In this document: positions 53,001 to 58,117 of the stretch, in pieces
How the letters are laid out: each line of letters starts with the position of its first letter
How positions within the stretch are numbered: the first letter of the stretch is position 1
DNA from: Sphingomonadales bacterium
Lineage (GTDB): Bacteria; Pseudomonadota; Alphaproteobacteria; Sphingomonadales; Sphingomonadaceae
Length of the DNA: 64,000 bases
Assembly (NCBI GenBank): GCA_016720115.1
Contig: JADJXT010000001.1
Span: forward strand, 620,001-684,000
Reading direction: 5' to 3'
The notes under the pieces: model-generated
What the model was told of the DNA's origin: nothing
Databases searched by the model: none
What the model saw: the letters and a program-made list of their open reading frames with translations, nothing else
Program-made: the position numbers and the translations under genes

Positions 53001-53297
53001 GACCGGCGGAACGGCAACACCGTCCACGACAAACTGCGGCACGATAATGGCGCCATCGGGGATGACGACATCGGTGCCATCGGGCATCCGCACCACCAGA
53101 TCACGGCCGACAACGCGGATATCGTTCAGCGAAACGCCCGACGGCAAGACAAGTTGTCCGTCCTGACCCGGTACCAATGCTGCTGCCTGCAAGGCAAACT
53201 GGGCATAGACGCTTGCTGCTGCCGCTACCGAAGCTGCTGCGCCTTCTGTGCCGTCTGCGGGAAGGATAGGAGTGATGTTGCTGGTGTTGACGTCCAT
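41049..53297 (-). CDS. Giant LapA/BapA-like RTX adhesin, 4082 residues
   Basis: Order from the N-terminus: a retention-type module (1-110, IRVVGRDLVVRMPDGTDVVI), QPAAGPP at 111-117 as likely LapG site, then about 20 Ig-like/VCBS/T1SS-143-type repeats of roughly 100-150 residues joined by DDVPTA-like linkers. A VWA domain (about 3040-3232) has MIDAS DFSGS at 3051-3055. RTX nonapeptides (GGNDTL-type) lie at about 3437-3520, and EF-hand-like DLDGDGVEF and DRNGDGLIND in 3665-3780. The tail (3800-4082) is alanine-rich. No signal peptide, as expected for type I export. Repeats bind calcium and stiffen the fibre; VWA may bind a surface. AGGA lies before the ATG. Confidence 0.93.
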   Translation of the reverse strand: MDVNTSNITPILPADGTEGAAASVAAAASVYAQFALQAAALVPGQDGQLVLPSGVSLNDIRVVGRDLVVRMPDGTDVVIPDGAIIVPQFVVDGVAVPPVNLAALLIGQEPQPAAGPPQSSGGNFSQAPGDIGDPFGLGDLLPPTELAFPEPEQRELVPGLVDRDPDVNIQDGGPAGKDVIDNVSEVGLPGTRANGNVESPGSSTGNGSDSTTGLIIVNSPDGIASITINGVVYTGAGQQITTPNGVLTLGALEGGQITYTYRLTDNTSGDTTTDVFTVVLTDPDGDTSTARLTIAIADDVPVARNDTDSVAGGTYGPETGNVLSGSGTTSGTSGADTQGADGAAISGFRAGTEGEFVAVGTTINGQYGTLTIGPDGTYSYVRNTNTPGGVSDIFSYRLTDGDGDTSTATLTINIGDAPNRIVFIPEIGEGTQVREPHLPVRDGEPSGSQFDGNAETTSGTITFNSPDGVGSVTVSGVTITPGALPQQVFSDATGTLVITAYSYDPVTGNGSVTYTYTLNDNTLDTSGSTVSFPIVVTDLDGDTASDQLDIHIIDDAPTARNDSAAQASENAAVTVNVITNDTPGADSVNLTTGVAVVPETLTGAGTLAYNGDGTFTYTPTPGEEGTVTFQYTITDGDGDPSTATVTITLLDDSRPQIDVSGENFVDEAGLPVRGSEPAGSNQAADSETTTGTISVSTGDDTLQSLVINGVNVTAGGTVTGAHGTLTVTVSAGAYSYSYTLTDNSSGDATTDSFDIVVTDSDGDSADDTLVVTIHDDVPTAVKDADSIAADEYGPATGNVITDTEGDGGTDVQGADGVTVTAVSGTADGVVGGSTVGQYGVLTLNSDGSYSYTRNPGTPGGVSDIFSYTITDGDGDPSTTTLTISIGDSPTSLDLPTDGEAGTQVDEAGLPAGSDAASDSELTAGTISYTAPDGPATVTIDGDAVVAVGQTFAGSFGTLTITSITAGSIGYEYELTTNTSGDATFDDFAIVVADQDGDSTPGTLVIDIVDDVPTARPDIDSVTEDGPTVADGNVITGANVADANTTDGVIDTKGADGATVTAVAFGATGGIVGSALAGTYGSLTLNDDGSYSYALNNDDPRVQGLDSDDVLTEIFSYTITDGDGDPSTATLTITINGADDRITINGLNGQGPDLIVDEDDLADGSSPDAAALTQTGNFTVNGLDGIASIKIEGTEAFVGQQFATAYGTFTITSISAPANGSATAITVGYSYVLTDNTAHANEDGENFLTELFDVEVTDTDGSTDANQVEVRIIDDVPTAADDTDVIAGGSYGPATGNVITDADAGDAGDSDLGKDIQGADGVTVTAITGFGGDGAVNGTTNGQYGVLTLNSDGSYSYTRNPGTPGSATDIFTYTIADADGDTDTATLTITIEDDRPVVGPNPVVLVDDDSLGGNAASTIGDDTDPQNASGTLSGSGGDGALTWAFQTTGAPAGFQYVAAGSNILVQQDQGGSWVTVATATLVPATGAYTVTLNNNVLHADGDNENNLSVTLNYTVSDVDADSSPGTLTINFDDDAPTATNEPAQSAAEGGSINGTVDFVAGADGASVTHVNGTVLTFGVDGFSQSVDIGDGSIKVKADGTYVFTADNPVIGTGSANATFTITDGDNDTVTATAAFTITDANVPTGGATLASLDDDGLTGGNAASTVDDLAVPNSDGDNNEATFAGTLTHNFGLDGAGTVSFAALDGTNGTVGTETVTYAWSEAAGIGTLTATGPRGLLFTLEVTLSTGAYELKLNDNVLHATGPNQENPVDPTTTLTYVVTDADGSPVNGSLTITFDDDAPTLSVSGATTVVEGASATGTWSQTIGADQPGASTVVDFGGTSYALGTAINTGNGTLTVLANGNWSFVANNNLDNDLNPSVTFTVKVTDADGDVAQDPHTVAITDGAGPSAGGPLALALDDQNLADGSTPANPDFISGTVSFTAGSDALTGFAFADSLAGLGAGLTWTRVSGTLIEGRDGGNLIVSLTLAPPASIAAGANGTATVTATLHDNYDSHPSFTADDLVALGSIGVVASDNDGGSATATVNVTVSDDVPTLSVSGATTVVEGASATGTWSQTIGADQPGASTVVDFGGTSYALGTAINTGNGTLTVLANGNWSFVANNNLDNDLNPSVTFTVKVTDADGDVAQDPHTVAITDGTPAPNAAPIALDLNEAALDTAGATGSNSSLTTETDNTPSLSFTAGSDALTSFQFSTNLGSLVSNLDGAGTDIVWVRAADGQSVTGHLGSAAGPIAVTLTLSAPASIAAGATGNVTVTATLSDNLPHANALLNQIQSLGSILVEARDHDGDVATGQVSINVQDDVPAANADTDSIDEGQASATGNVLSGVGTTNAPGSADVPGADAAVVTGVVAGNVAGPVANGGLGGELVGSYGTLNLASGGGYTYTLNNANTAVQALGVGDTATETFTYTITDADGDKATATLTITINGTNDLPTFNAATASVSEEGFGNANPDDNFAPDDTTNETVTTGSINLVDVDVTDALTVTLGTPAGAIVADGVPLTWALSPDGKTLTGSAGATPIVEVLIDDSGNFTVSLLQPVDHLTANGENVSTFTVPVSVNDGTATVTNNTGLTVRIEDDSPIANPNSNSGVEGAVIIGSVLPNDSFGADGPTATAPAGGVVGVRAAGGDTTSPVTTGTGTQITGQYGKLTLNADGSYSYDGDPNVISSAQSDIFVYTIRDADGDLATTTLTINLTPVTLVADNDTVTVNEAGLDTVNDAGPDTVAGTVNGSNPTSNSDVAQGTLVVAGATNYVLTSASGGSYGTLVLNSNGTYTYTLTKPFDTTPDTNNGVTTETGKDVFNYTATDANGNSINGTITVDIVDDIPVVDIAASGAVLIVDESLGVTGSTQNEGGRVNNDETLAGAAVGAIGYAQGAITNLVTANAGADGEASRVYSLTVNNTNSGLIDSVTNSNIVLVAVNATTIEGRVGGTGGAVSFRITVDPANGTATINQFRAVEHNDSSNHDENGGSEALMNSGVLSMGVAITDGDGDRTSDSADISQAFKFEDDGPLAVADNKVTVVVNENINAAFVLDFSGSIDNDELSEMLSAVKDAGYELFANTTGAVSIRVVLFASDAASYTPVTTFEAFASLIDSFNDQLPGGNRPMDSYTDFTAAIQKLMADYLPSPTANNQVFFLSDGNPNEQTGTGALANSTAAAWNTFVDSNGINVTAIGVGSGINTGPLQDIDVDGSGTPIMAENFDDLIATLIKAVQPPISDNLLTNDTLGTDGGRTQSITINGITYTWNGITTITASSGPAVPQGTTITVPTALGGQMFVNFATGGWTYTPPENYTGSADELFQYSVIDGDGDLSQSTLTIDVSAVTGGSNFAKNEYIFTNQGGTAVIPEGVLLANDTAGTTITGIANTNGATSVVQGGGNITFTDTGTAGGSFVYNAALGAASDTAYVRINQNQAGEGTLDGTGASEVLVGRDGTTGDTLNGYAGNDRLYGLGGNDTLAGGGGNDTLVGGAGDDTLNGGAGSDTMTGGAGTDTFTISSGQSLAVIGGSGNNGTISGYDRITDFDTVNDILDLNGTPSAPPSVGSMNNSTTLTVGGNTIKSHSIANGIVTFDDAETFATALVLTSDSDVAAAVQYLRANDLGSGNNLTVAFVAGGRTFVYQQVGGSPNAANDILVELQGVVLTNLTSLISSGRVSPVALDLDGDGVEFLSATAGARFDFNGDGDAEATAWVSGDDGLLALDRNGDGLINDRSELVFARDGLTDLEGLAADYDSNKDGVLDANDVDFASFGVWQDADSDGVTDAGEFKSLTDAGIASIKLVSDGNAYSAADGDVTVHGTSSYTTANGDSFDVADASFATGGGAKVAANENDQRVLAAGTGGIASSMVAAGLVAAVATAPELESELSGKVGGGEFAIRGFIESAAVDGQFEAPDHSALLDRSHGSGSFDRIEQTAAAKFSSYEQAEDHAIGDIGSFGGHDSGSLISELLAPTEIEHAAYARPDFAIGVQVDAASEALIAIQQGDMFAKAAIEEVVADALSGGFGDGANVDALLNALAGPANDLPLLGNTLAQQLGDQPVFEALSFGTPNDMLDQLTSAHMELSAATGHHG
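46827..47142. repeat. Perfect 316-bp direct repeat, copy 2 in protein order
   Basis: Identical to 47586-47901 with an offset of 759 bp (253 codons). It encodes adhesin residues about 2052-2157 (LSVSGATTVVEGASATGTW and following). The absence of any silent change points to recent duplication or ongoing gene conversion. Confidence 0.95.
47586..47901. repeat. Perfect 316-bp direct repeat, copy 1 in protein order
   Basis: Matches 46827-47142 base for base. It encodes adhesin residues about 1799-1904. The module between the two copies differs, so the duplicated unit was probably larger and only this part stayed identical. Confidence 0.95.
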
Positions 53298-53935
53298 GGT
53301 GTCGTCCTAGTTTGCCAAAAACGCCGCGCGGACGATAAATGCCCGAACGGTTGAGGTTGGTTGATTGGAAATGAGAGTCGGATTCAGGAGATGGATTCGT
53401 GTCGTCGCACCGAATCGCGGCGCTTGAATGCTGAAATTGACCAAAAGGTCCTGCATCGACTTTTTGCCTCCCGTTACAGTCCCGAAAGCGCCGACCCCCC
53501 CCTTGGGTTCGGGCACGAAAACCGATCAGTTTGGCGACCCCGTGAATCCTGTTTTTTGATTCGTTAACAGAGGTGTAAGCATGATTCGGCAGAAATCGGC
53601 AAGGATTATCGATTTCGTTTACCATTATTTAACAATGGCGAAACTTAAGTCATATATCTAAAGGCATATATCTTTCGGCTGCGAATTTCCGCCAAGAGGG
53701 CTTAGAGCCAAGGCGCAAGGCGCGGTCTCATTTATCCGCCAGCTCTCCCGATCCCTGATCTGGGGCCTTCATTGGCGAGGCTCATTCTCGCGGAGGCTGT
53801 GCTTGCCATCCTACATGATCGCGGCGGTTCGTTTGTTCCCCCTGCCGCGCTATTGTTGCTGGCCTGAGCGGCTCCAGCGACGCTTGTGCACGCGCTCGCA
53901 CTCTTGCCAATTGCTGTTTCAAGTGGGGCGATCCC
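53298..53935. promoter_or_regulatory. Adhesin upstream region with seven GANTC sites
   Basis: 638 bp with no convincing gene, AT-richer than its surroundings. GANTC sites begin at 53375, 53381, 53394, 53412, 53544, 53558 and 53583. CTTAAG and GTTAACAG (53563) also occur. The adhesin start is at 53297, so the first sites are about 78-120 bp upstream, in the range for GcrA/CcrM-dependent promoters. The direct repeat at 53651-53673 is listed separately. The left part up to 53935 is GC-rich and featureless. Confidence 0.5.
53651..53673. repeat. Direct repeat CATATATCT, two copies
   Basis: CATATATCT at 53651-53659 and 53665-53673, separated by AAAGG, gives a 14-bp period. It is a candidate regulator site in the long adhesin leader; no family is assigned. 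Confidence 0.35.
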
Positions 53936-54314
53936 GTGCAGCTTACCAAGCATGAAGTCGGCAAGCCGATTGAACTTTTAACGACAACCGGGGAACCGGA
54001 ATTTGCCCTCGACGGCGCAACGCAACAATTCTTTTCCATCGGGGAAGGCTGGATCATCCGGTGCAAAAACATACCTAGCGCTCGAACGGGATCGCCTCAG
54101 GGACATGCTCGAAACGCGCGAGACTGAGGATCATCGGATCAACCGGGTCACAACGCTTGATATTGCCCTGCGAGCACGCTCCATGCAGTGGGAAATCGAT
54201 GCCAGATTGGAAGCCGAAGCGCGAGTGCTTCCCGTTGACAAGCAATCGGTAATAAACATCGAGCATTTTGCAAGAGCGGCTATGGCCAACGCCATGCGCA
54301 AAGCACGCAGTTGA
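53936..54314 (+). pseudogene. Possible frameshifted small gene of unknown function
   Basis: Two overlapping frames look like one interrupted gene. From GTG 53936 the frame reads MQLTKHEVGKPIELLTTTG...IGEGWIIRCKN. Near 54070 the sense switches to another frame reading LALERDRLRDMLETRET...FARAAMANAMRKARS, which stops at 54314. GGGGCG precedes the GTG. Joined, it would be about 125 residues with a helical, charged second half. No family recognised; it could also be two unrelated chance frames. Confidence 0.3.
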
Positions 54315-54478
54315 CAGTCAAGCTTTCGCTCCACCAGAATGCCCTCCAGATCGCTGCTATCGACCAGGCCGACAATGCGATCGGGAGCGTGATAAAAAAG
54401 GGGGGGGAAATCAATGTCATTGAAGTTAATGCTGCTGCGCCAGAGGTGTCGAATCGTAAACGGTTCGGTCTATGCTGA
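54311..54478 (+). CDS. Possible 55-residue protein, unknown
   Basis: A TTG start overlaps the preceding stop (TTGA), and a 55-residue frame follows: TVKLSLHQNALQIAAIDQADN... ending RKRFGLC. The codons look ordinary for this genome. It ends 56 bp before the response regulator. No ribosome binding site is clear, so this is only a candidate. Confidence 0.25.
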   Translation: MTVKLSLHQNALQIAAIDQADNAIGSVIKKGGEINVIEVNAAAPEVSNRKRFGLC

Positions 54479-54534
54479 AGGGTTGAAAAAGAGCGCCATC
54501 CTCGCTGTCGCCATTTCAATACAGAGGGGCGACG

Positions 54535-55200
54535 ATGCATAATGTCCTGATTGTGGACGATCATCCCTTCTTTCTGCACGGCTTCAGCCAGTATGTTGAA
54601 AGCAGTGGTAATTTCTCGATTACGACTGCCCTTTCGGTCGGCGAAGCGATTGAGAAACTTGAAGAGAAAAAGCCTGACCTCGCGATTCTCGACGTAGCCA
54701 TGCGCCGTGGTGGCGGTTTTAAGGTGCTGCGTCACATCCGGCGATATTGTCCGACCGTCCCGTCGATGTTCCTTACGGTCCATGTGGATCCGGAACAGAC
54801 GATCGAAGCGATGCGGTTGGGCATATCGGGCATCGCGCTTAAGGATACCGATCCTGAAACGATCATCAGCGCAATGGAAACGGTGCTTTCCGGCGGCAAA
54901 TGGTTTGACACTAAAGTTACTGAATCGGCGCTTCGCTTTTCCATCGACAAGCCCGGCCGGACATTGCGCTCCAACGATCTGTTGACCAGGCGTGAAGCCG
55001 AAATTGTCAAACTGGTCTGTCAGGGCTTGCGTAACAGAGATATTGCAGCACGCTGTAATCTGGCCGAAGGCACGGTAAAGATCCACCTCAACAGTATTTT
55101 CAGGAAGCTGGGGGTCGCCTCCCGTTCCGAACTTATCGTCCAGCAAGGCGGTTTGAAAGCGGCGCAAGCGCATGCGGCAACAAGCGACACCGAATATTAG
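54535..55200 (+). CDS. NarL/FixJ-type response regulator
   Basis: 221 residues. The receiver domain has D8/D9 (VLIVDDHPFF), the phosphorylation site D53 (LAILDVAMRRGG) and a conserved lysine in GIALKDTD. The LuxR helix-turn-helix domain (about 150-210) has LTRREAEIVKLVCQGLRNRDIA and GTVKIHLNSIFRKLG. AGAGGGGCGACG precedes the ATG. No histidine kinase lies within the window, so it is an orphan here. It points away from the adhesin gene across the shared upstream region and is the obvious candidate regulator. Confidence 0.93.
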   Translation: MHNVLIVDDHPFFLHGFSQYVESSGNFSITTALSVGEAIEKLEEKKPDLAILDVAMRRGGGFKVLRHIRRYCPTVPSMFLTVHVDPEQTIEAMRLGISGIALKDTDPETIISAMETVLSGGKWFDTKVTESALRFSIDKPGRTLRSNDLLTRREAEIVKLVCQGLRNRDIAARCNLAEGTVKIHLNSIFRKLGVASRSELIVQQGGLKAAQAHAATSDTEY

Positions 55201-55282
55201 GTATCGAATGCGCTGATGGAAGTGAATGGCGTTGCCAGTCTGGCCGTAGCGCAACGCTTGTCGGCCAGAGGATGTACGACGA

Positions 55283-55729
55283 CCCTTCGGCTATCACAAT
55301 GATGCGCAAAAGACCGCGCAGGCGATCAACGCAAAGGGTTGGTCGACGGTCGGCGACTGCGGCTACCTCAACGAAGAGGGCTATCTCTTTCTGACCGATC
55401 GCAAGAATTTCATGATCATTTCAGGCGGGGTCAATATCTATCCGCAGGAGATCGAGAACCTTCTCGTCACCCATCCGCGGATCGCCGATGCTGCGGTAAT
55501 CGGGCTGCCCGATCCCGAAATGGGCGAGATGGTTACTGCGGTTATCCAGACGATCGACGCGCGTGACGCCAACCCCGATTTCGCGAAGGAACTGCAAGGC
55601 TGGATGCGCCACAGCCTTTCGGGCGTGAAAATTCCGCGCCGCATCGAATTTCGCGCCGAACTGCCGCGCCTGCCTTCCGGCAAACTCCAGAAGTTCAAAC
55701 TGCGGGATGAGTTTCTGTCAGCCGCGTAA
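55283..55729 (+). pseudogene. C-terminal remnant of an acyl-CoA synthetase
   Basis: From about 55283 the frame reads FGYHNDAQKTAQAINAKGWS, then GYLNEEGYLFLTDRKNFMII, SGGVNIYPQEIENLLVTHP and LPSGKLQKFKLRDEFL, the lid domain of AMP-forming acyl-CoA synthetases including the catalytic lysine region (SGKLQK). The first 350-400 residues of the enzyme are missing; the sequence left of 55283 is unrelated. The frame is intact to the natural end, but the fragment cannot form an enzyme. Confidence 0.85.
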
Positions 55730-55930
55730 GTTCAGAGGCAGTTGTTGCGGAGTCGTTCGCTGTCCAATCAATTCCAGCGGCGACTAACCGTCGTACCCAG
55801 ACTCCATGCCCCACTTGCGTCTCGACCCGGCGGAGCCAGCGCCTCGTCGGACCAAGTCGCGTGGTGCTTCGCGCCCGATCTGGAATTCTTCCAGAACGTC
55901 AAGAGTCCCGCAGCTTATGGTCAGGCGACC

Positions 55931-56410
55931 CTAGCGAGCTCCGGCCATTCGGCGCTTCCATTTCCTACCACTTCTGATTCTCAGAGAACGACAAAGGCCA
56001 GTCAAGCTTTGCCGCCTTCCCTTGCCACAACGCGCAGCTTCAAGGGCTGCAAATGGCGCGCATCCGTTTGGCGGTTTCGTGCCGCCCCGTGTTTCAACAA
56101 TGCGAAGCACTGACAACAATTCATGCGCAGTTATTTCGGAAATAGGTCGACAACCAAGAGCCGGTGTGATGAAGCCAATTAACCAGCGGTTCTTCTTGAG
56201 CGTGATGGCAGACAGCCCTTCACGTTCGGTCTTGGCGAGCAATTCTTTTGCTACAGCTTCGAATGTATTAGCAGCGGCAACGCTCGCTGCGACCTTGTCC
56301 AGTTTTGCTTTTGCAGCAGGATCGACGCCGCTGGCTATCAGCCGCCGCGCTGCGTCTCGCTTGGCGCGTGCGTCGGCTAAGGTCACATCTGGCCATACGC
56401 CAAATGCTAG
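55931..56410 (-). pseudogene. P4-type integrase fragment, frameshifted and cut by an IS
   Basis: On the minus strand LAFGVWPDVTLADARAKRDAAR is the typical N-terminal part of a DUF4102 integrase, followed by FEAVAKELLAK and ITAHELLSVLRIVETRG. Near 56060 the homologous sequence moves to another frame (ETAKRMRAICS) and soon stops, so the C-terminal catalytic domain is absent. The N-terminal end is cut off at about 56410, where IS5-family sequence begins. Confidence 0.8.
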
Positions 56411-56895
56411 GTTTCGTGGACAAAGGTTGACATGGTGCTCGGGGGTTGATTCAAGGCTGTCTTTTGGGAGGCAGCTTTGGGCGAGCGGATTGGGTTATCG
56501 GACGATGAGTGGGCATTGATCGGGCCATTGCTACCTTCTGAGCGAGGTCGGGGCTGCCGTCCTGCGCAGGATAACCGGCTGTATTTTGAAGGCATGATGT
56601 GGATGGCGCGGACGGGCGCGCAATGGCGTCAGTTGCCCGACGAATATGGCAAGTGGAACAGCGTCTTCCGCCGCTACCGACGATGGGTCGAGACCGGCGT
56701 GTTCGACGCGATGCTCGAAACGCTGGCGGAACTGGCGGAGCGAGACGCCACCGCCGACATGATCGACAGCACCGTGGTCCGGGCACATCATTGTGCAGTC
56801 GGCATAAAAAGGGGACTCAGGAAGCCGAGGCGCTTGGCCGATCGCGTGGTGGCTTCACCACCAAACTCCACGCCCGGTGCGATGCCAAAATCGCA
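56409..56895 (+). mobile_element. Truncated IS5-family (IS427-like) element with frameshifted transposase
   Basis: The transposase begins with TTG at 56477 (GGGAG upstream) and shows LSDDEWALIGPLLPSERGRG, WMARTGAQWRQLPDEYGKWN and DMIDSTVVRAHHCAVGIK (DDE first Asp). At 56806-56814, AAAAAGGGG marks the switch to the -1 frame, which continues KKGTQEAEALGRSRGGFTTK and LHARCDAK and then breaks off. IS427-group elements often use such slippage. The rest of the transposase and the right end are missing. The left end interrupts the integrase fragment. Confidence 0.82.
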
Positions 56896-57731
56896 TAATT
56901 TGTTTATCAGGTGTCGGTGCGCAAAATGACTTTACAGCAATTATGTCGAAGGCCATTCCAAACTTTCACACTATCCAAACAGCTCAGTGTTTCCCACGCC
57001 ATCTTTACGGAGGTGAGGCTAGGTCGGCTGGCGATGATCCTCAACCAGGGTTATTTGCTGCCGCACCAGCCGCAAAGACAGGCCGCCGCGATGCCATCAC
57101 CGATGCGGGGCTGGCGCATTTCCAAGCGGCCTATCTGGGCGACGCGATCTCCAAGGATGATCTCTTCTACTATGTATATGGCCTGCTCCATTCAGTCGAG
57201 TATCGCACCCGCTTTGCCGATAACCTGTCCAAGCAATTGCCACGCATTCCGGCCGTAAAGCAGGCAAGCGACTTTTGGGCCTTTGCCGAGGCTGGGCGGC
57301 AGCTGGGCGATCTGCATTGCGACTATGAATGCGTCGATCCCTTCCCCGTCACGATCGCCCAAGGCGCGCTGGAGCTGGCACATATCCCCGACCCGGAAAA
57401 ATTCTATCGCGTCGAGAAAATGAAATTCGGCGGCAAGCGCCCGGCTTTGGACAAGAGCACCGTCATCTATAACGGCAACATCACCATGACAGGCATCCCG
57501 CTTGAGGCCTATGACTATTTCGTCAACGGCAAGCCCGCGCTCGAATGGGTGATGGAGCGCCAATGTGTGAAGGTGGACAAAGCCAGCGGCATCGTAAACG
57601 ACGCCAACCGCTACGCCATCGAGACAGTGGGCGACCCAGCCTATCCGCTCAAGCTGTTCCAGCGCGTGATCACAGTGAGCCTTGAGACGATGAAGATTGT
57701 TCGAGCGTTGCCCAAGCTGGAGATTGATTGA
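56896..57731 (+). pseudogene. C-terminal remnant of a type ISP restriction-modification enzyme
   Basis: About 278 residues match the C-terminal recognition part of type ISP (LlaBIII/LlaGI-like) single-chain restriction-modification enzymes: AITDAGLAHFQAAYLGDAIS, DDLFYYVYGLLHSVEYRTRF, LSKQLPRIPAVK, AGRQLGDLHCDYECV and YDYFVNGKPALEWVMERQ. The helicase, nuclease and methylase parts (over 1000 residues) are gone; the break is at the truncated IS. The 3' end is natural. Confidence 0.85.
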
Positions 57732-58117
57732 TGAGCTGAGGTTGAAAGCTATGATGCGATCTATGGCCAAGCGGTTTGGCAAGCAGGGACATAAATGGGT
57801 GGTATTGGATTATGGCGCGAAAGGGTATTGTCCGCATTGTGCAGTGCCATCAGCATGGCCCAACATCGGCATTTTTAAACCGCTTATTAGGGAACTATTG
57901 AGGAAATTTGCCATCCGCGTTCAAAAAACGGCGGAAATGTTGGTGACCCCTACGGTTGTATAACTTAAATCTCAAGCAGTTTCAGGGCGTCCCTAAGTCC
58001 CTTGTAAAATCAAGGATTTCACTTGTATAGTGTTCGCGGTCGGTCGCCCCGATTTGCCTGAATTCCCATCAAAGTGTGGGAACGAATGTGGGAACGCATT
58101 AGGCAGGAATCGAACCG
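57732..58117. other. Gap between restriction remnant and integrase
   Basis: 386 bp of lower GC. A 70-residue frame (57751-57963, with GYCPHC) has no recognisable family or ribosome binding site and I do not call it. The right end holds the TGTGGGAACG repeats and a TTCCCA half-site. An attachment site for the integrase may lie here, but no tRNA end was found. Confidence 0.4.
58075..58096. repeat. Tandem TGTGGGAACG direct repeats upstream of integrase
   Basis: Copies at 58075-58084 and 58087-58096 (12-bp period), with an opposed TTCCCA at 58063. GTGGGAA-type repeats just before P4-like integrase genes are commonly found and may be integrase or excisionase arm sites. Confidence 0.5.

Noticed and set aside
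54280..55254. A 324-residue open frame on the minus strand opposite the response regulator
   Set aside because: It mirrors a well-conserved response regulator gene and has no family-like motifs or ribosome binding site; it is a by-product of codon bias.
55742..56113. A 123-residue plus-strand frame between the synthetase fragment and the IS
   Set aside because: It runs opposite the integrase fragment for part of its length and has no recognisable domain.
57751..57963. A 70-residue frame with YCPHC downstream of the restriction remnant
   Set aside because: No ribosome binding site, no family, and it lies in a decayed island border.
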